A DNA stretch of 64,000 nucleotides from Aplectana chamaeleonis (Eukaryota; Nematoda; Chromadorea; Rhabditida; Cosmocercidae): contig JAPDOI010001804.1 of assembly GCA_029168955.1 (NCBI GenBank), forward strand, positions 62,001-126,000. Direction: 5' to 3'. The first letter of the stretch is position 1. The number at the start of each line of letters is the position of its first letter. The position numbers were made by a program, and so were the translations under genes. Below are positions 10,380-22,700 of the stretch, in pieces. The notes beneath the pieces are model-generated. The model worked only from the letters and a program-made list of their open reading frames with translations. It did no database searches and was not told the origin of the DNA.

Positions 10380-13300
10380 GTGCCGTAATTCTTCTTTGCC
10401 TTGATATTTTATGCTATTCTAAGTATATCGTTTCTCTTTCTTTCTTGATATTCATTAGTTATCTTTTCTTTATTTGAAAGCCGTTTCTCAGACGGAGCAC
10501 AAATTCGATGGGCAAACGAAGGAGACTATTGCCAGAAGTGAGAAGCGTTTGAACGATCTAGAATTGCGCTATACTCAACTAAGTGTGCTGTTTGATGCGC
10601 TCGAGGTTTGATTGGTTGTCGTCTCACAAATGTGGATAACACGCTTTGTGTATTCTAGACTCACGCAGATAAGTACAAGACGTACAAGGATGTCGCTTTC
10701 CTTCCCACAAAGTTGTTGTGCGACGTTCTTGAGAAGGAATATGCTGCTGTTGTGCCAGAAGATGAGAAAACTGAGGTAAGCGTACATATATTATTCCTCT
10801 AGCAACCCATTTAACAGGTATAATGTCTTGTAGGCCGTTTCTTCGTCTTCTTCAACAAGCCAAGCTGCCACATTGGAGGACTCGCAAGATCTGTCTTCTG
10901 CTAACAGGTTTTTGACTTTCTTGAGTATATGGTGGATTTGAGCAGCAGGCGAATCTATTCTTTTGTGCCGATGGAGGTTGTGTTGAGATATCCCATCCTT
11001 ACTATACTTAAAAGGGATACGTCAGTCAGTCGCGGTATTTGCTGCTGAGCGCATCGTATGTCAACCCAGATCAGCTGTGTTTTAGAAGAAGCCATTTCGA
11101 AGGGAAGCGCATGACGCACTCTTGTGGCAGAACTTAGATGTCAACGTCGCCGATTCCATTACCCAAGTTTGCGTTACATGGCCCTGTCAACAGCTGGGGG
11201 CTTCAGTTTGTGCTCTACGAGCTGCCCGCACCGCGTGTCGTTTTGCTGGTCGCGTTTGATGTAAGATGGCAAGCGCGCTCTACATTTCCAATTCAATTCA
11301 ATTCAATAGCTTCATCTGGCGACATTGAAGCGTATAGAGCTACATCGGTCTATTTTTGAGTCTCTTGTTCGTCATCGTTATTTCAATGCGCCCCGTAGTT
11401 TCCATTTTATGGGAGAACCCGTAGGCTTCGGGTTTCCATCACTAGTTTCCGATATGCCCCTTCAGGTCAAGGCTTGTTCAATGCGCGGCGCCATCGTCAT
11501 AGTACACAATGATGGACGCATGACAGAAGAAAACCATTTTTTGTGACTATCCAAATAGCTGTAAACCCTTTCGACAGCCTGCTGCAAGTCGCGACAGTGT
11601 TGAAAAGTCAGTGATTGCATCTCCAAGGTTCAAGAGTGCGCCATTCACTACGCTCGATAAGGAGGAACACTGAGACGAATTTGTTGTCGACAACAATGTG
11701 GAGAACCGTCGGAGAAAAGGTGGGACCCTCCTCAAATTGTATACAACAAGTTCATACCCTGTCCGCCGGCAACAAGCTCTCTCTCCTCCTCTTCTTTGCA
11801 GCCACAGAGAGGGGTTCTGTCATAGGTTCAGATACTCGGCCACTAGCACTGGGTTCGTCCACAGATCCATTGTCGTCAATGTAGTCGGTCTTTTCGGGCA
11901 GTTGAACAGGTGCGCAGTAGTATGCCCTTGACTACCGCAATCAGGACACTCGTCAGGTTTGCTGTTGTCAATCCTATGCAAGTATGACATAAGCATGGGG
12001 GAGTGCCCACAGCGTAACGATGCAAGGGTGCACCTGGCACGCCTGCCAAGTTCCATCTCTGTCTCGGAGACCTTTGGAGGTGCGACTCCCAGGATGGGGT
12101 TTATGGCAACTCTGCTCAAGTGTTCCTTCACGAATCGGGTATGCTCCGCGCGCAAGAGACGGAGGCGTTCTTGTTGTGCTTCGGTCCATCTCTGCACATC
12201 TACTTTCGACGGAGCATCAGCGAAAGGCTTTCTGATACATCTCTCTCACCGGGTTTAGTACTCTTCGCGAAGGATGATTCGGCTGCTTCACGATGTTAAT
12301 GTACATTTGTTGCGCCTGGAGTTGGCAGTGGTCTCTAACTGGCAATATGCGAGCTTCGGCATGTAAGTGCTCTATTGGAGAGCTTTTAGAACAGCCTGTT
12401 GCAATTCGCAGAGCACAATTTTGGACGCGCTGCAGCTTGGACCAAGAGGTGTCCGACACGATGTGCTGCCAGACTGGCGCAGCATACTCCAAGGCGGGTT
12501 GCACAACAGCCTTATACGTGGTCAGGATCGTTTCTTTATTGCATCCCCAGGACGTTCCACCGAGAGCACGCAGGACGTTGAGTCTTGTTTTCACTGTGGC
12601 TTGCTTCTGCTCAGTGTTCTTATGAAACTTCAACGAAGGATCCAACACGAGTCCAAGCAGTTTGGGGAATCGGGTGGCCTGCCATTGAGTTTCGTCCCAT
12701 TTCACCATAGGATGGGCACTTTGCTCTGCATTATCAGTGGAAAAGACGGTGACGGACGATTTGGAGGCAGAGACTGTGAGCATTTTGCGATCGAAGAAAC
12801 ATTTCAACTCCATCAAGTAGTCATTGATCTTACTGGTGGCTACCTTAATGTCGCGATCTCGGCACAGAATAGTAATATCATCCGCGTATGCAACGACCTT
12901 GATGTCTTGAGGGGGAACGGGCAGATCTTCTAGATATAAACTGAAAAGTGCAGGCGATAAAACTCCTCCTTGAGGGACACCAGCGGCGATGGGGATGCTA
13001 TTGGAAACATGTTCCTGGAATAGCACATTTGCCCGACGTCCTTTAGTGAAGGCAGTTATCCACCGCTTCTGCCATGGCTTGATGGTAGACTTCAACAGAC
13101 TCTCTGATAGTAGGCCTAGATTGACAGTGTCAAATGCCTTTGTTAAGTCGAGGGCCACACCAACAGTACGTTGGGGTTTGATGGCATTGAAGCCGTCCAG
13201 CACATAGCTCACAATTTCCAACAAGGCCGTAGTGGTGGAATGTAATTTACGGAAACCATGTTGGTGCTGCTGTTGGCTGTTATGCTCGGCAAGCTCCTCC

Positions 13301-16300
13301 ACAACCAGTTTTTCGGCAGTTTTGGCGATGGGTGAGAGCAGACTGATCGGCCGGTACCCCTTAGCCGTGGATGGTGACTTTCCCGGCTTCGGCAGTGGAA
13401 TAACACGAGCCACTTTCCAATTTTGGGGTAAAATACATGTACGAAACGATGTATTTATGACGTCAGCAATAAAGGGCAGTAGTTCACTGGGCAGTCTCTT
13501 CAGGACTGCAGGGCTCAAACCGTCTGGCCCTAATGCCTTCGAGTTGCTCATCTCCTTTATTGCCTTCTCGACCTGTGCAGGCGTGACTGCATCATCTACA
13601 TCCATGAGAGGCAACTTACAGAGTTCCCGTACAGTTATTCTGTTCTGCTTCTCTCTTTTGGTTCTAGTGATGAAAAAATGCTTCCCAAGAGCATTTGCGG
13701 CCTCCTTCCGTGATTTGAAGACTCCACCTTCAAACTCAATCGTGGAATTGTCGGCGGAGGTGAACTTTCCGGAGATCCTTTTCAAGGCCTTCCACGTTGC
13801 TGCTGCATCATTTCTGAAGTTCATCTTCTCAGTGAACTTTTCCCAAGTTTCCTTCTTGTGCCTGTCAAGGTCCTTCCTGATCTCATCATCCAGCGCAGCG
13901 ATGTCTGGGTCAAGATGATTTGCGGCTCTCTTTGCGTCCCTTGTCCTTATCTTCTGCAGTGTTTCCCTGGTGACATTGGGAAAGAAGGTCTTAACGCGGC
14001 CTTCAGGGATCGCAGCTTTCATAGCCTTCAAGATAGCATCAGATAGGTGGCGCTCCTTCTGGTGTACATCGCCATTCCACGGATAATCAGCCGCTTGGCG
14101 GAGCGCAACCTCCCTGAACAGGCTCCAGTCTGCAAGGCCTAAATTAAGATAAGAATGATGACGAACACCTGTATAGGGAGCAAGAGAGTTATAGAGATCA
14201 AGATCGACAAAGACAGGGATGTGATCGCTGGAAAGAGTTGTAGATGTCAACCAAGAGCAGGCATTAGAGAGATTGGAAGAGACGAGGGAGATGTCTGGGC
14301 TAGATGATCGGCCGTTGGCAGGGAGACGAGTGGGCTGGCCATCGTTTAAGATAACCAGATTGCACTCCTCCGCCCATTCTTCGACGTCACCTCCTCTAGC
14401 ATCAGAATCAAGCGACGAGCAGAACGTGTGCGCATTGAAGTCACCCGCAAAGACAATTGAGGGAGAAAGAGAGCAGTCATACAGCTGCTTGAGAAGGGGG
14501 ATAGGATTGTATGTTGAGGGACAAGAGGAAGGAGGGATATATATATTAAAAAGAGAAAGTGGTGTTTTAAGAGGTAGATGGATGGGGATGTACTCGAGAG
14601 TGCCATCCACTGGATTGTTTGGAATAATGTGAGAGGGAAGAGAGGACAGAACAAAAGTAGAGACTCCGCCTCCTTGAGATGACCTAGGAGTATGATATGC
14701 AGTATAGGCAACAAGCTGAAGAGGGCCGAGAAGTGCAGAAAGCGCTTGTGCTGCTCCACTTGAGTCACGCTCCGCGCCATCGTCTTTTCATATGAGAAGG
14801 TTTACTGCAGCGGTGCCGCGAGTGATTCTTATCCATTGTCATATCATTTCTCGAAGCATCGAGGAGGCGGTTATGAATGAATTGAGAAAATACTGGGCAG
14901 GACACCTAAGTCGGTTCTTCTTCTGCAGCCTCAAAGTGGTTTTGTCATAGGTTGAGGAACTGGGCGGCCTTCACGGGATTCGTCCAAAGGTCCATTGTTG
15001 TTAAGGAGGTAGGTCTCTTCGGGCACATGAACAAGTGCGCCGTGTCGTGTCCGGGACTCGCACACCCGAGGCGGCACTGCTCCTAAGATAGGGTTCGCAG
15101 CCGCCTTCTCCAGGTTGCCTCGAACAAACTGGGTGTGCTCCTTGCGCAGAATACGAAGCCTTTCCATGTTGAAGTCGGCCAATCTCTGTACATCAACTTT
15201 ACGAGGAGCATCTGCGAACGGCTTCCTAATCGACCTCTCTCTAATGGGCTTCATAATTCTCTTTGTCGGATGATTCGGCTGTCTCAGAACATTAATATAC
15301 ATCTGCTCTGCCTGGAGTTCACAATGCTCCTTGACTGGCAATATGCAGGCCTCCGCGTGAAGATGTTCTATTGGGGAGCTCCTTGCACAACCGGTAGCAA
15401 TTCTGAGCGCAGCATTCTGTATACGCTGCAGCTTATTCCAGGAGCTGTCTAACACCAGGTGCTGCCACACTGGTGCCGCATATTCCAGTGCCGGCTGAAG
15501 TATTGCTCTGTTGGTTCCCAATATAGTCTCTCGGCTGCTTCCCCATGATGTTCCTCTGAGAGCTCTCATATTATGGTTTGCCTTGACCACTGTCTGTTTC
15601 TGTTCCGCGTTTTTGTGGAACCTCAGTGACGGATCGAGAATAAGACCAAGCAGCTTGGGGCATCTTACTGCTGGCAAACGTTTACCATCCCATTCGACAT
15701 CTGGGTGGGCACTGTGTTCCTTGGTGCTTGTTGTGAACACTGATACAGAAGACTTTGCAGCAGAGACTGTGAGCATCATACTATAGAGAAAAAGCTTCAA
15801 CTCGACGAGATAGGCGCTGATCTTGTTAACGGCTGCTTGCAGGTCACGGTCCTGACCCATGATGGTGATGTCGTCAGCGTACAAAACAATCTTTATATCC
15901 TGCGGTGGCTCGGGTAGATCCTCAGGATACAGGCTGAATAGGGCAGGGTAGAACACTCCGCCCTGCGGAACACCGGCTGCTATTGGAATGCTATCGAAGA
16001 CGTGATTCTGGATTAGCACTTTGGCCCGACGCACGATTTCAGACTTACTCGCACCCAAAGAATGCCCGTCCTGCTCACCTAGTCGCAATCGCCTCGACTT
16101 CTCAATGTCGCTCTGATCGGGCACGAAATCCCTGAAGCTCGTCACTTCAATTGAGGGGTGTGTTTAGAACTGCCCTCAATAAGCCTGGGATTAAATTAAT
16201 CACAAATACTTCGGTGACTGCTTCGATGCCTCCAGGGGACGTCTCCGAGCCTGCAATCAAGCAGATGGCGGACATTTTGAGTTCTAATCATTTTTCTGGA

Positions 16301-18930
16301 TTTACAATACTATGAGTGAGCGTATACATGTTTGATGTACTTGAAATCGGATTCGGCGTAGGAGAAAGGCTGAATCAACTGCGCGCCAGTAGTTATGGAA
16401 CACCCGGTTTAGGCATCGACCGATGTCGTCCCGCTCTTCGATTTTTTCTTGATGAACGATATCGCGCAGCGCAGGGACGAGCCCCCGCAATGGCCCAATG
16501 GTTCTTGCGTCGAAAGACTAATTTGGATACCATACCGTATTTTCTCTTTAGAAGTACATGTACTTTTTTTTCAGGCCTCTTTTTTAGGTGTACTTTGAAT
16601 AAAGGGCGTACTTCTGATTTTCAGCCCTCTTTTTTTAGTGTACTTCTGTTAGGGGTGTACTTCTGATAGATAAAATACGATAGACCCAATTTTGCGTCAG
16701 TCCCCAAACGTTTGCTTTTTCGAAAGTTAAGGCGAGGGCGAAATCTGATAAGGAATTCCTAGGTTTAACCCCAAAGAAGAGTTCTCCTACACAACTCATT
16801 ATTTCGGTATGGATCTGCATTCTCTCGTAGAACAGAAATGCATTTCTGAATATTCATGCGAATGCAAGAATAAAAGTGTTTTTTTTCCTGGGCTCACTGT
16901 GTTGAAAGGATGTTTCTAGTTCCCAAGAAAATGGCTCATCCGGAAAAAGAATCTCGAGTCCGTCGAAACCTCGATTATCCGGAATTTCGAAATTCCGAAT
17001 GATTTGAAAACTCGATTGTGAAAAATTCTAGAATGTCAAATTGTTCGAAAACACGAGTAAGTGAAATTCTCAGTTCGCGGGTTATTCGAAAACTCAATTA
17101 TTCGTCAAACAAATTTTGTGTCACTCAAATCTTCTTACCACTATCACTTGAATTGCGGTGACTATGTATTCGAGGTTAGCACAATGCGCGGGTGACAAAT
17201 GCATATATCTGATCGAGTATACGTATTTCTAATGCCATTACCCAGAGTTTCTGGGGCAATGTATCTTTACATTGACAAACCCCTCGAAAAATTATATGAC
17301 ATATATTTTGTTCAAGTATGAGGCCAGTTCCCGTGTTTTTAGACCGATTCGTACTTCGAGATTACGCTCAGTTCGTCACAAGATAGCGCGGCAGATTCCC
17401 TCACAACAAATGTCAATTTGCCATCATGGTAGACTTTTCGTGGATTCGGTACGTGTCTTGTGCCTTCTCTTGACGTTTGTTCATATCTGTAATCTGAAAC
17501 TTCAGATGATAAATGATGAGATGGTGTAAAGAAAGTTTTCTTTCAGGTTCTTTTCGGTGATGTTAAGGGTGTTTCTAGATTGGCCGCTGAGTCTTTTCTG
17601 TCTCAGTATGGCATTGTTACCAGCATCAAATATGACAGCGACTCTTCGCAACATCCTCATCCATTGCTGACTGGGTGCGTTTGATGTTTTTGAGTGTGCA
17701 TTAGCACAACTTCCAAAGCGTAGCTAGGCTCTTCCCTAATGCATCATGGTTTATTAATGCATACGTTCTCTTTTTTAGAAGCGACATTTGTGTCGACTGT
17801 GTGAAGGAGTTACGACGAGAAGGCCAGTTCCGGGACAGCTTGGAGGGGCACGTCAAACTGGCGAATCGAATTTTAAGAGACAAAACTAGGTATTTCCTTT
17901 CTACACATTACTAGCCCTTTTGCTTTAAGCGTGTGTTCCTTTTTCTTGTTTAAATTGTTTACCTAGCTAGTAGTTTTAGTCAGGACTGTTCGGAAGTGTT
18001 CCGTTTCCGCATTTCTGGCCTTTTGGGTCTTACGTTCTCAGTCTTTTTGGTCTGGAAACAAAAAACAAAGGGTACTATCCCTCTCCCACTTCTGAATTTT
18101 GTTTTACGTTGTGAAGGGAGGCAGCATTCAGCGAAATTGAAAATGTTGATTACTGTAGCGTCGACATAAAACCCCGTGCTTTAACGGGAAGCCTCTAGTC
18201 TCTTGAATGAGCATGACCACTCACTAGGATGACAGTTATAAAAAAAAATTCAACAGAAAACATTGTCTCAAAATATGTAAAAGCTACATATTTAATATCG
18301 TGCGTAGAAGTTTTTTAATTGGTCGAATTTCTAAGGATTTCTGGAAGTGCGCCTTGTCACTTTTGTTCTTCACCGAAGCCCATACATTTTGAACCAATTT
18401 CACTATCAATTTTTAAATATGATGAAATTGTCATTTTTTTGTTTGACAGTCTTCATCTCTTCAATTTCGACAGTATTTAAATAGACAAAAATGACAGAAA
18501 TCCCCAGTCATCATCCCTATCAATATTTTATTTATTGGGTTTTATTTTGAATTTTGTGTAGTTGTTCAGTCCCTTCCAGTTTTTCCTCCATTTCCGAAAA
18601 TCTTGGAAAAGATTTTCGCACAGTCCTGGTTTTAGTTATCGTAATTTTCCTCTGTTAGTTATTTAGTTGGTTTTAGTTAATGTGGCTGGTATCCGTGTTG
18701 TGTGCTCTAACCGCTTGCTGACTGCTTCTTTTTCTCACAGAAAGCCATTTGCTTACTGCCAGCTCTTGGACAGGTGTTCCTTATCTCGAACGCCGAAGCC
18801 CGAAGGTTACCTGTACATATCGAAGAAGTGCCTTTCAAACTTCAAGAAGTTGGCGTTGCGGGAGATGGAACACCAGCACAAACTGCAATCTGCTGGAGCC
18901 GTCTTGCAGTTCGATGTTAATCTTGCCATG
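9112..18930 (+). CDS. usp-48: Ubiquitin carboxyl-terminal hydrolase, USP48-like (partial, 11 exons)
   Basis: The exons I infer are 9112-9269, 9332-9448, 9505-9590, 9651-9775, 10206-10379, 10492-10605, 10659-10775, 10834-10907, 17343-17448, 17547-17674, 17779-17889 and 18741-18930; the first start is uncertain. Every junction is GT-AG and the reading phase is kept across all of them, including the 6.4-kb intron that contains LINEs. Known for the family: USP48 is a cysteine protease that removes ubiquitin, with a USP fold followed by DUSP-type zinc-binding modules. Seen here: the second half of the USP domain with the catalytic His and the later region with USP48-like Cys/His pairs. The N-terminal catalytic Cys box and the C-terminal DUSP and ubiquitin-like parts are not found, so the gene is incomplete in this window. 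Identity rests on remembered family motifs, not a search. Confidence 0.82.
10492..10907 (+). CDS. usp-48: Linker exons of the usp-48-like gene
   Basis: Three short exons follow the USP fold. 10492-10605 encodes a charged, probably helical segment (TEHKFDGQTKETIARSEKRL and onward). 10659-10775 encodes DVAFLPTKLLCDVLEKEYAA, which fits the USP48 segment with 'FVSLEWLQKWLD'. 10834-10907 is Ser-rich (AVSSSSSTSQAATLEDSQDL) and ends in phase 2, matching the phase-2 acceptor at 17343. Confidence 0.8.
10908..11772. other. Start of the large usp-48 intron; unassigned open frames
   Basis: Intron 10908-17342 begins here. Plus-strand frames at 11138-11359 and 11325-11546 are open but resemble no family I know. 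The second reads FHFMGEPVGFGFPS and onward, with no matching splice phase to the usp-48 exons. They may be relics of an inserted sequence. Confidence 0.35.
11773..14775 (-). mobile_element. 5'-truncated CR1/Jockey-like LINE (EN-RT-Cys/His)
   Basis: On the minus strand the frame runs from about 14757 to 12217 and then, after a two-base loss near 12245, continues at 12197-11820. In order: APE endonuclease from GGGVSTFVLSSLPSH through AGDFNAHTF, SSPDISLVSSN and SSDHIP; RT with GPDGLSPAVLKRLP, YRPISLLSPIAK, HQHGFRKLHSTTTAL, ALDLTKAFDTVN, GVPQGGVLSPALF and VVAYADDITIL; then the thumb and a C-terminal Cys/His motif ending LNL. The 3' UTR ends in a GAAGAGGAGGAGAGAGAG tail. The N-terminal 2A-like and PHD parts and the start of EN are missing. 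It lies in the usp-48 intron, antisense to the gene. Confidence 0.9.
14912..16035 (-). mobile_element. 5'-truncated LINE fragment with C-terminal deletion
   Basis: The minus frame 16035-14931 begins inside RT (RRAKVLIQNHVFDSIPIAAG), keeps GVPQGG and LYADDITIM, and runs through the thumb to NPILGAVPPRVC. About 115 bp encoding the Cys/His motif is then missing, and the remaining tail (RTRHGALVHVPEETYLLNNN) is the family's 3' coding sequence read in a shifted frame. The element ends with a GCAGAAGAAGAA tail at 14912. The open frame extends upstream to 16145 into non-LINE sequence (MTSFRDFVPDQSDIEKSRRL), so that N terminus is fortuitous. It sits in the same usp-48 intron. Confidence 0.85.
16036..17342. 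other. Rest of the large usp-48 intron
   Basis: At 16545-16670 there are about three imperfect copies of a CAGCCCTCTTTTTTTAG-TGTACTTCTG word. At 16945-17105 there are several TCGAAAACTCGATTATTCG-like words. On the minus strand 16290-16147 is a 44-codon open stretch (LKMSAICLIAGSETSPGGIE and onward) that might be a relic of another retroelement; I cannot assign it. Confidence 0.45.
17343..18930 (+). CDS. usp-48: DUSP-region exons of the usp-48-like gene
   Basis: Exon 17343-17448 reads SQQMSICHHGRLFVDS, with a Cys-x-His pair like the 'CLCSHDKL' of USP48. 17547-17674 reads VLFGDVKGVSRLAAESFLSQ then YGIV. 17779-17889 reads SDICVDCVKELRREGQFRDS, matching the 'LCKECVVERCR' pair. 18741-18930 reads PEGYLYISKKCLSNFKKLAL, matching the 'FWVGKSSLRSWRQLAL' DUSP motif, and ends in phase 0 at ATG|gtacgt. 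Phases are continuous. The next exon is not identified; the full-length LINE pair begins 245 bp downstream in this intron. Confidence 0.82.
17890..18740. other. 851-bp intron of the usp-48-like gene, nothing recognised
   Basis: It lies between the phase-2 donor at 17889 and the CTCACAG acceptor at 18740. It is AT-rich with no repeat or RNA that I recognise. Confidence 0.5.
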
Positions 18931-19163
18931 GTACGTATTTGAATACTGTTATCTTGAATTCTCCGTAGTCAATCAGTTATCTCACTCGAGTGTCAAAATC
19001 AATTTGGAGGGTTTCGGGGCTCAAGCTGAACAGTTTTCTGGTTTTTCTTAACCGTGCTGACAACTAAGCAGTTTTCCTATCAGGAGATGCAAAGAATTGC
19101 GTTAGTATTGTGTCTCACATTCAAACAAGTCTCATCCTTTTTTCATTTGTAACACCAATAAAT

Positions 19164-19174
19164 TATGTTAAGAC
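19164..19174. repeat. Target-site duplication of the outer LINE, 3' copy
   Basis: TATGTTAAGAC here is repeated exactly at 26082-26092, flanking the outer LINE. Confidence 0.85.
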
Positions 19175-19323
19175 TTCTCTTCTTCTTTGCAGCCACGTCG
19201 AGGGTACTATCATAGGTTGAGGAACTGGGCGACCAATAATGGATTCGTCCATAGGTCCATTGTGGTCAGCGTGGTTGGTCTCTCCGGACAATCAAACAAA
19301 TGTGCCGTATCGTGGCCGTGGCA

Positions 19324-19680
19324 TCAACAGTCTGGGCAAACGTCCGATTTGCTGCTGTCATTCTTGCTAACATATGCCATAAGCATAGTAGGGTGACCAC
19401 AGCGCAGCGATGCCAGGGTGCATCTGGCCCTCCTTCCGAGTTGAGAGTCGGATGTGCAGACCCGGGGCGGCACCACTCCCAGGATGGGATTTACCGCCGC
19501 CTTTTCCAGATGACACCGCACGAACTGTGTGTGCTCCTCGCGCAACAGACGGAGTCGTTCTTGCTGTGAATCGTGCCATCTTTGCAGATTGACTTTGCTT
19601 GGAGCATCGGCGAATGGCTTTCTGATGCGTCTCTCCCTGACGGGGTTCAGCACTCTCCATGAGGGGTGGTTGGGTTGCTT
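19324..19680 (-). pseudogene. Outer LINE polyprotein, displaced C-terminal part
   Basis: This is the continuation of the outer LINE beyond the nested insertion: QPNHPSWRVLNPVRERRIRK, then PFADAPSKVNLQRW, NPILGVVPPRVC, CTLASLRCGHPTMLMAYV and CPDC. It joins directly to the sequence ending at 23158 (KEHCQLQAQQFFINIIKQ), 3.5 kb away. A frame loss just after CPDC removes the last part of the Cys/His motif before the 3' tail at 19175. Confidence 0.88.
19668..19680. repeat. Target-site duplication of the nested LINE, 3' copy
   Basis: GGTTGGGTTGCTT here pairs with GGTTGGATTGCTT at 23145-23157, with one mismatch in 13 bases. Confidence 0.85.
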
Positions 19681-19715
19681 CTTCTTCTTCTTATCAGCCA
19701 CATCGGAGCTTCTTC

Positions 19716-22700
19716 TCATAGGCCCAAAAAGGCGGCGACGTCACACGGCCTCTTCCACGTATCACGAGCAGACAGAGAGGTTGGTTTTGCTGGGCATGAA
19801 AATAAATGAAGTGAACCATGCCCTGTACATTGACAGTCAGGACATATATCAGGGACCGAATCATCGATCCTATGTACGTAGGCCTTCAAATACGAAGAAT
19901 GACCACATCGTAGGCCCGCCAAAGTCGCGCGAGAGCGTCTGGGCAGGTTCTTCTCACTTTCATCGACATTGGGCGGCACGTCACTAAGGATGGGGTTAGG
20001 AGGAGTACACGACAAGTATTCGGATACAAATCTGGTGTGCTCCATTTGCTGCAGTCTCTTTCGTGTGAGTTCAGAGGTAGCCCACTTTTGACGATCAGTG
20101 GTAGAGACAGCAGTATGCAGTGGTGTGCGAATATTACGGTGATGAGGTTCCGATGATAGAAGTGAATAATTGGGATGGGCGGCATTCTTGACTATGCCAA
20201 TATGGAACTGTTGTGACTGCAACTGGCAGTGCTGCTTCACTGGAAGTACTGCGCATTCTTGATGAAGGTGCGATACAGGTGTAGATCTTGGACAGCCTGT
20301 GATGACACGGAGAGCTGTATTTTGAACTCTTTGTAGTTTGCTCCAAGAGGCGTCCGACAAGTGTCTAGACCATATTGGGGCTCCATATTCCAGAGTTGGC
20401 TGTATCATGGCCTTGTACGTAGTGCGTAGAACCTCTTTTGTGCTGCCCCATGTGGTGCCAGCCAGAGCACGGAGGGTGTTGTTGCGCGTGTTGGCTGCTG
20501 CAGCTCGGATACGGTTGTTTTCATGGAAACGCAATGAGGGATCCAGAAAGACTCCAAGAAGACGAGGATGCTTGGACAAGGGCAGCTGATTACATTCCCA
20601 AAGTACTTTAGGATGAAGTTGGTGCTCAGCAGTTGCAGTAGTGCATAGAGTGACGCTGGACTTGGCTGCAGAGACCTTCAGTTGCTTCGATTCAAGATAT
20701 TTTGGCAGGCTGCAGAGGTATTTGTTCATCTCCACAGTAGCTCGGTCGATGACTGGGTCAGTGCAAATAATAGTGATGTCATCTGCATAGAGGCATAAGT
20801 GGATGCTGGGTGGAGGCATGGGAATATCAGACAGGTACAACGAAAATAGGCTAGGTGATAGTACTCCACCCTGAGGGACGCCTGCCTTGAGGGGAATCGA
20901 AGTAGACATGTGCTCGTCAAATTTCACTCGGATGGAGCGATTTTTGATGAAGCTGTTGGCCCAACGTTTGCACCAGTCAGGCATGTCAGAGTCTAGTATC
21001 GATTTTGAATGCAGAGGAGTGCTGACGTTGTCGAATGCTGCAGTCAGGTCAACTGCTACTACGAGGCTTCTTCCGGCAGGGGCCTTCATGTTAAAGCCGG
21101 CAATGATGTGTTCAGTTATGGACGTCAGCGCCGTGGTGGTGGAGTGTGCCTTTTTGAAGCCGTGCTGATGTACGTTATGCCGCAGTGCTTCTTGGAGATG
21201 CGGATTGATGACTTTTTCCGCTAACTTAGCGATTGGGGAGAGTAGGGAAATTGGCCGGTGTGAGGTTGCTTTCTCTTGCGGTCTTCCTGGCTTGAGAATG
21301 GGAAGAACAATCGCTTGTTTCCAGCGTGCAGGAATGATACCAGTGCTGAAAGATGAGTAGAGGAGGTCACTTAGTAGTTCCATGTACTGCTCCGGCAGAT
21401 GCTTGAGATGAACGGCTGAGATGCCGTCTGGTCCTTCAGCCCTCGAATTCTTCAGCGATTTGATGATGTCCGAGATAGCAGAAGTAGTAATAACAGGAAC
21501 GTTATGACGATTGAGTTTCCTGATGGCGCGCAAAGTGAATCTGTGACTACGGTCCCGACGCGAAATTGCTGAAGCAAAGAGCTTTCCCATTTGACAGGCT
21601 GCTTTGTAGCCATAATGATATTCACCCGATGGAAATTCAAGTGCATTTCTTTCTGCAGCTATCTTTTTGCCAGACAACCTCCTAAGGGTGTTCCATGCTT
21701 TCTTTGCGTCAGTGGCGAAGTTGATTGACTCAGTGAATTCTCTCCATCGTTTCTGCTTGAAATCATTTAGCAATGTGGTTATCTCCTCAGACAGTTGCGA
21801 TATGGACGGGTCGGAAGGATCTTCTCTGCGTCGGTCGTCACGTCGCTTAATGAGCTCCAGCGCTTCCTTTGGTACATTAGGGTGGAATGTTCTAACACGA
21901 CCGCTTGGGATGGCAGCTCTTGAGGCACTGCGTATGGTTTCGACGATGAACTTCTCCTTATCGTGCACAGTGCCTGTTAGCGGGTAGTTGGCAGCCCGGC
22001 TGAGTAACTCCTCCTTATAACGGATCCAGTTAGCCTTACGATAATTGGTGTAGGTTTTGCTACGGGAACCTGTGAAAGGAGCAAGTTGACTATTAAGAGA
22101 AAGATCCAGTAATGTGCATAAAGGAATATGATCACTTGACATAGCCAGAGCAGTAGAGCAGTTACACGACATGGCAAGACAGGAAGATACAAATGTGATG
22201 TCCGGTGAAGAGGGCCTACCAGTCGAAGGAAGACGAGTTGGAGCATCCTCATTAATAGGAACCAGGTCACAATCATCAGCAAGGAGTTCAAGAAGTCCAC
22301 CCCTTTCACCAGGATCTAATGAGGAGAACCAGGAAGGCGAGTGAGCATTAAAATCACCGGCTATTACAACCGATTGAGACGAAAGCACAGAGTGAACATT
22401 GTGTAAATAGGGAGTGGGGTCAAACAAATAGGGACACGAGGTGGAAGGAGGGATATAAACATTGACAATATCTAGTGGACAACTTTGCATTACAATATGA
22501 ACCCTAGGCATTCAACAACATTATCATTATCATTTGGAAGTACAATAAGGTGAGAAGGAATAGATGTTTTTACAAATGTTGAGATGCCACCACCGTGAGA
22601 TGTGCGAGGGATGTGGTACGACGTATAACCGGGTAAGCAGGGTAGGGAGGGGGATAATGCGCTAAGTTTTGTCTCCTGCAGAAGGATAACATCAGGTTGA

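Noticed and set aside
12293..13918. Long plus-strand frames over the LINE at 11773-14775
   Set aside because: They are antisense shadows of the RT frame; the same shadows recur over the other LINE copies.
16036..16145. N-terminal extension of the LINE frame as a fusion protein
   Set aside because: The frame simply runs through the 5' truncation point into unrelated sequence; no other copy has this extension.
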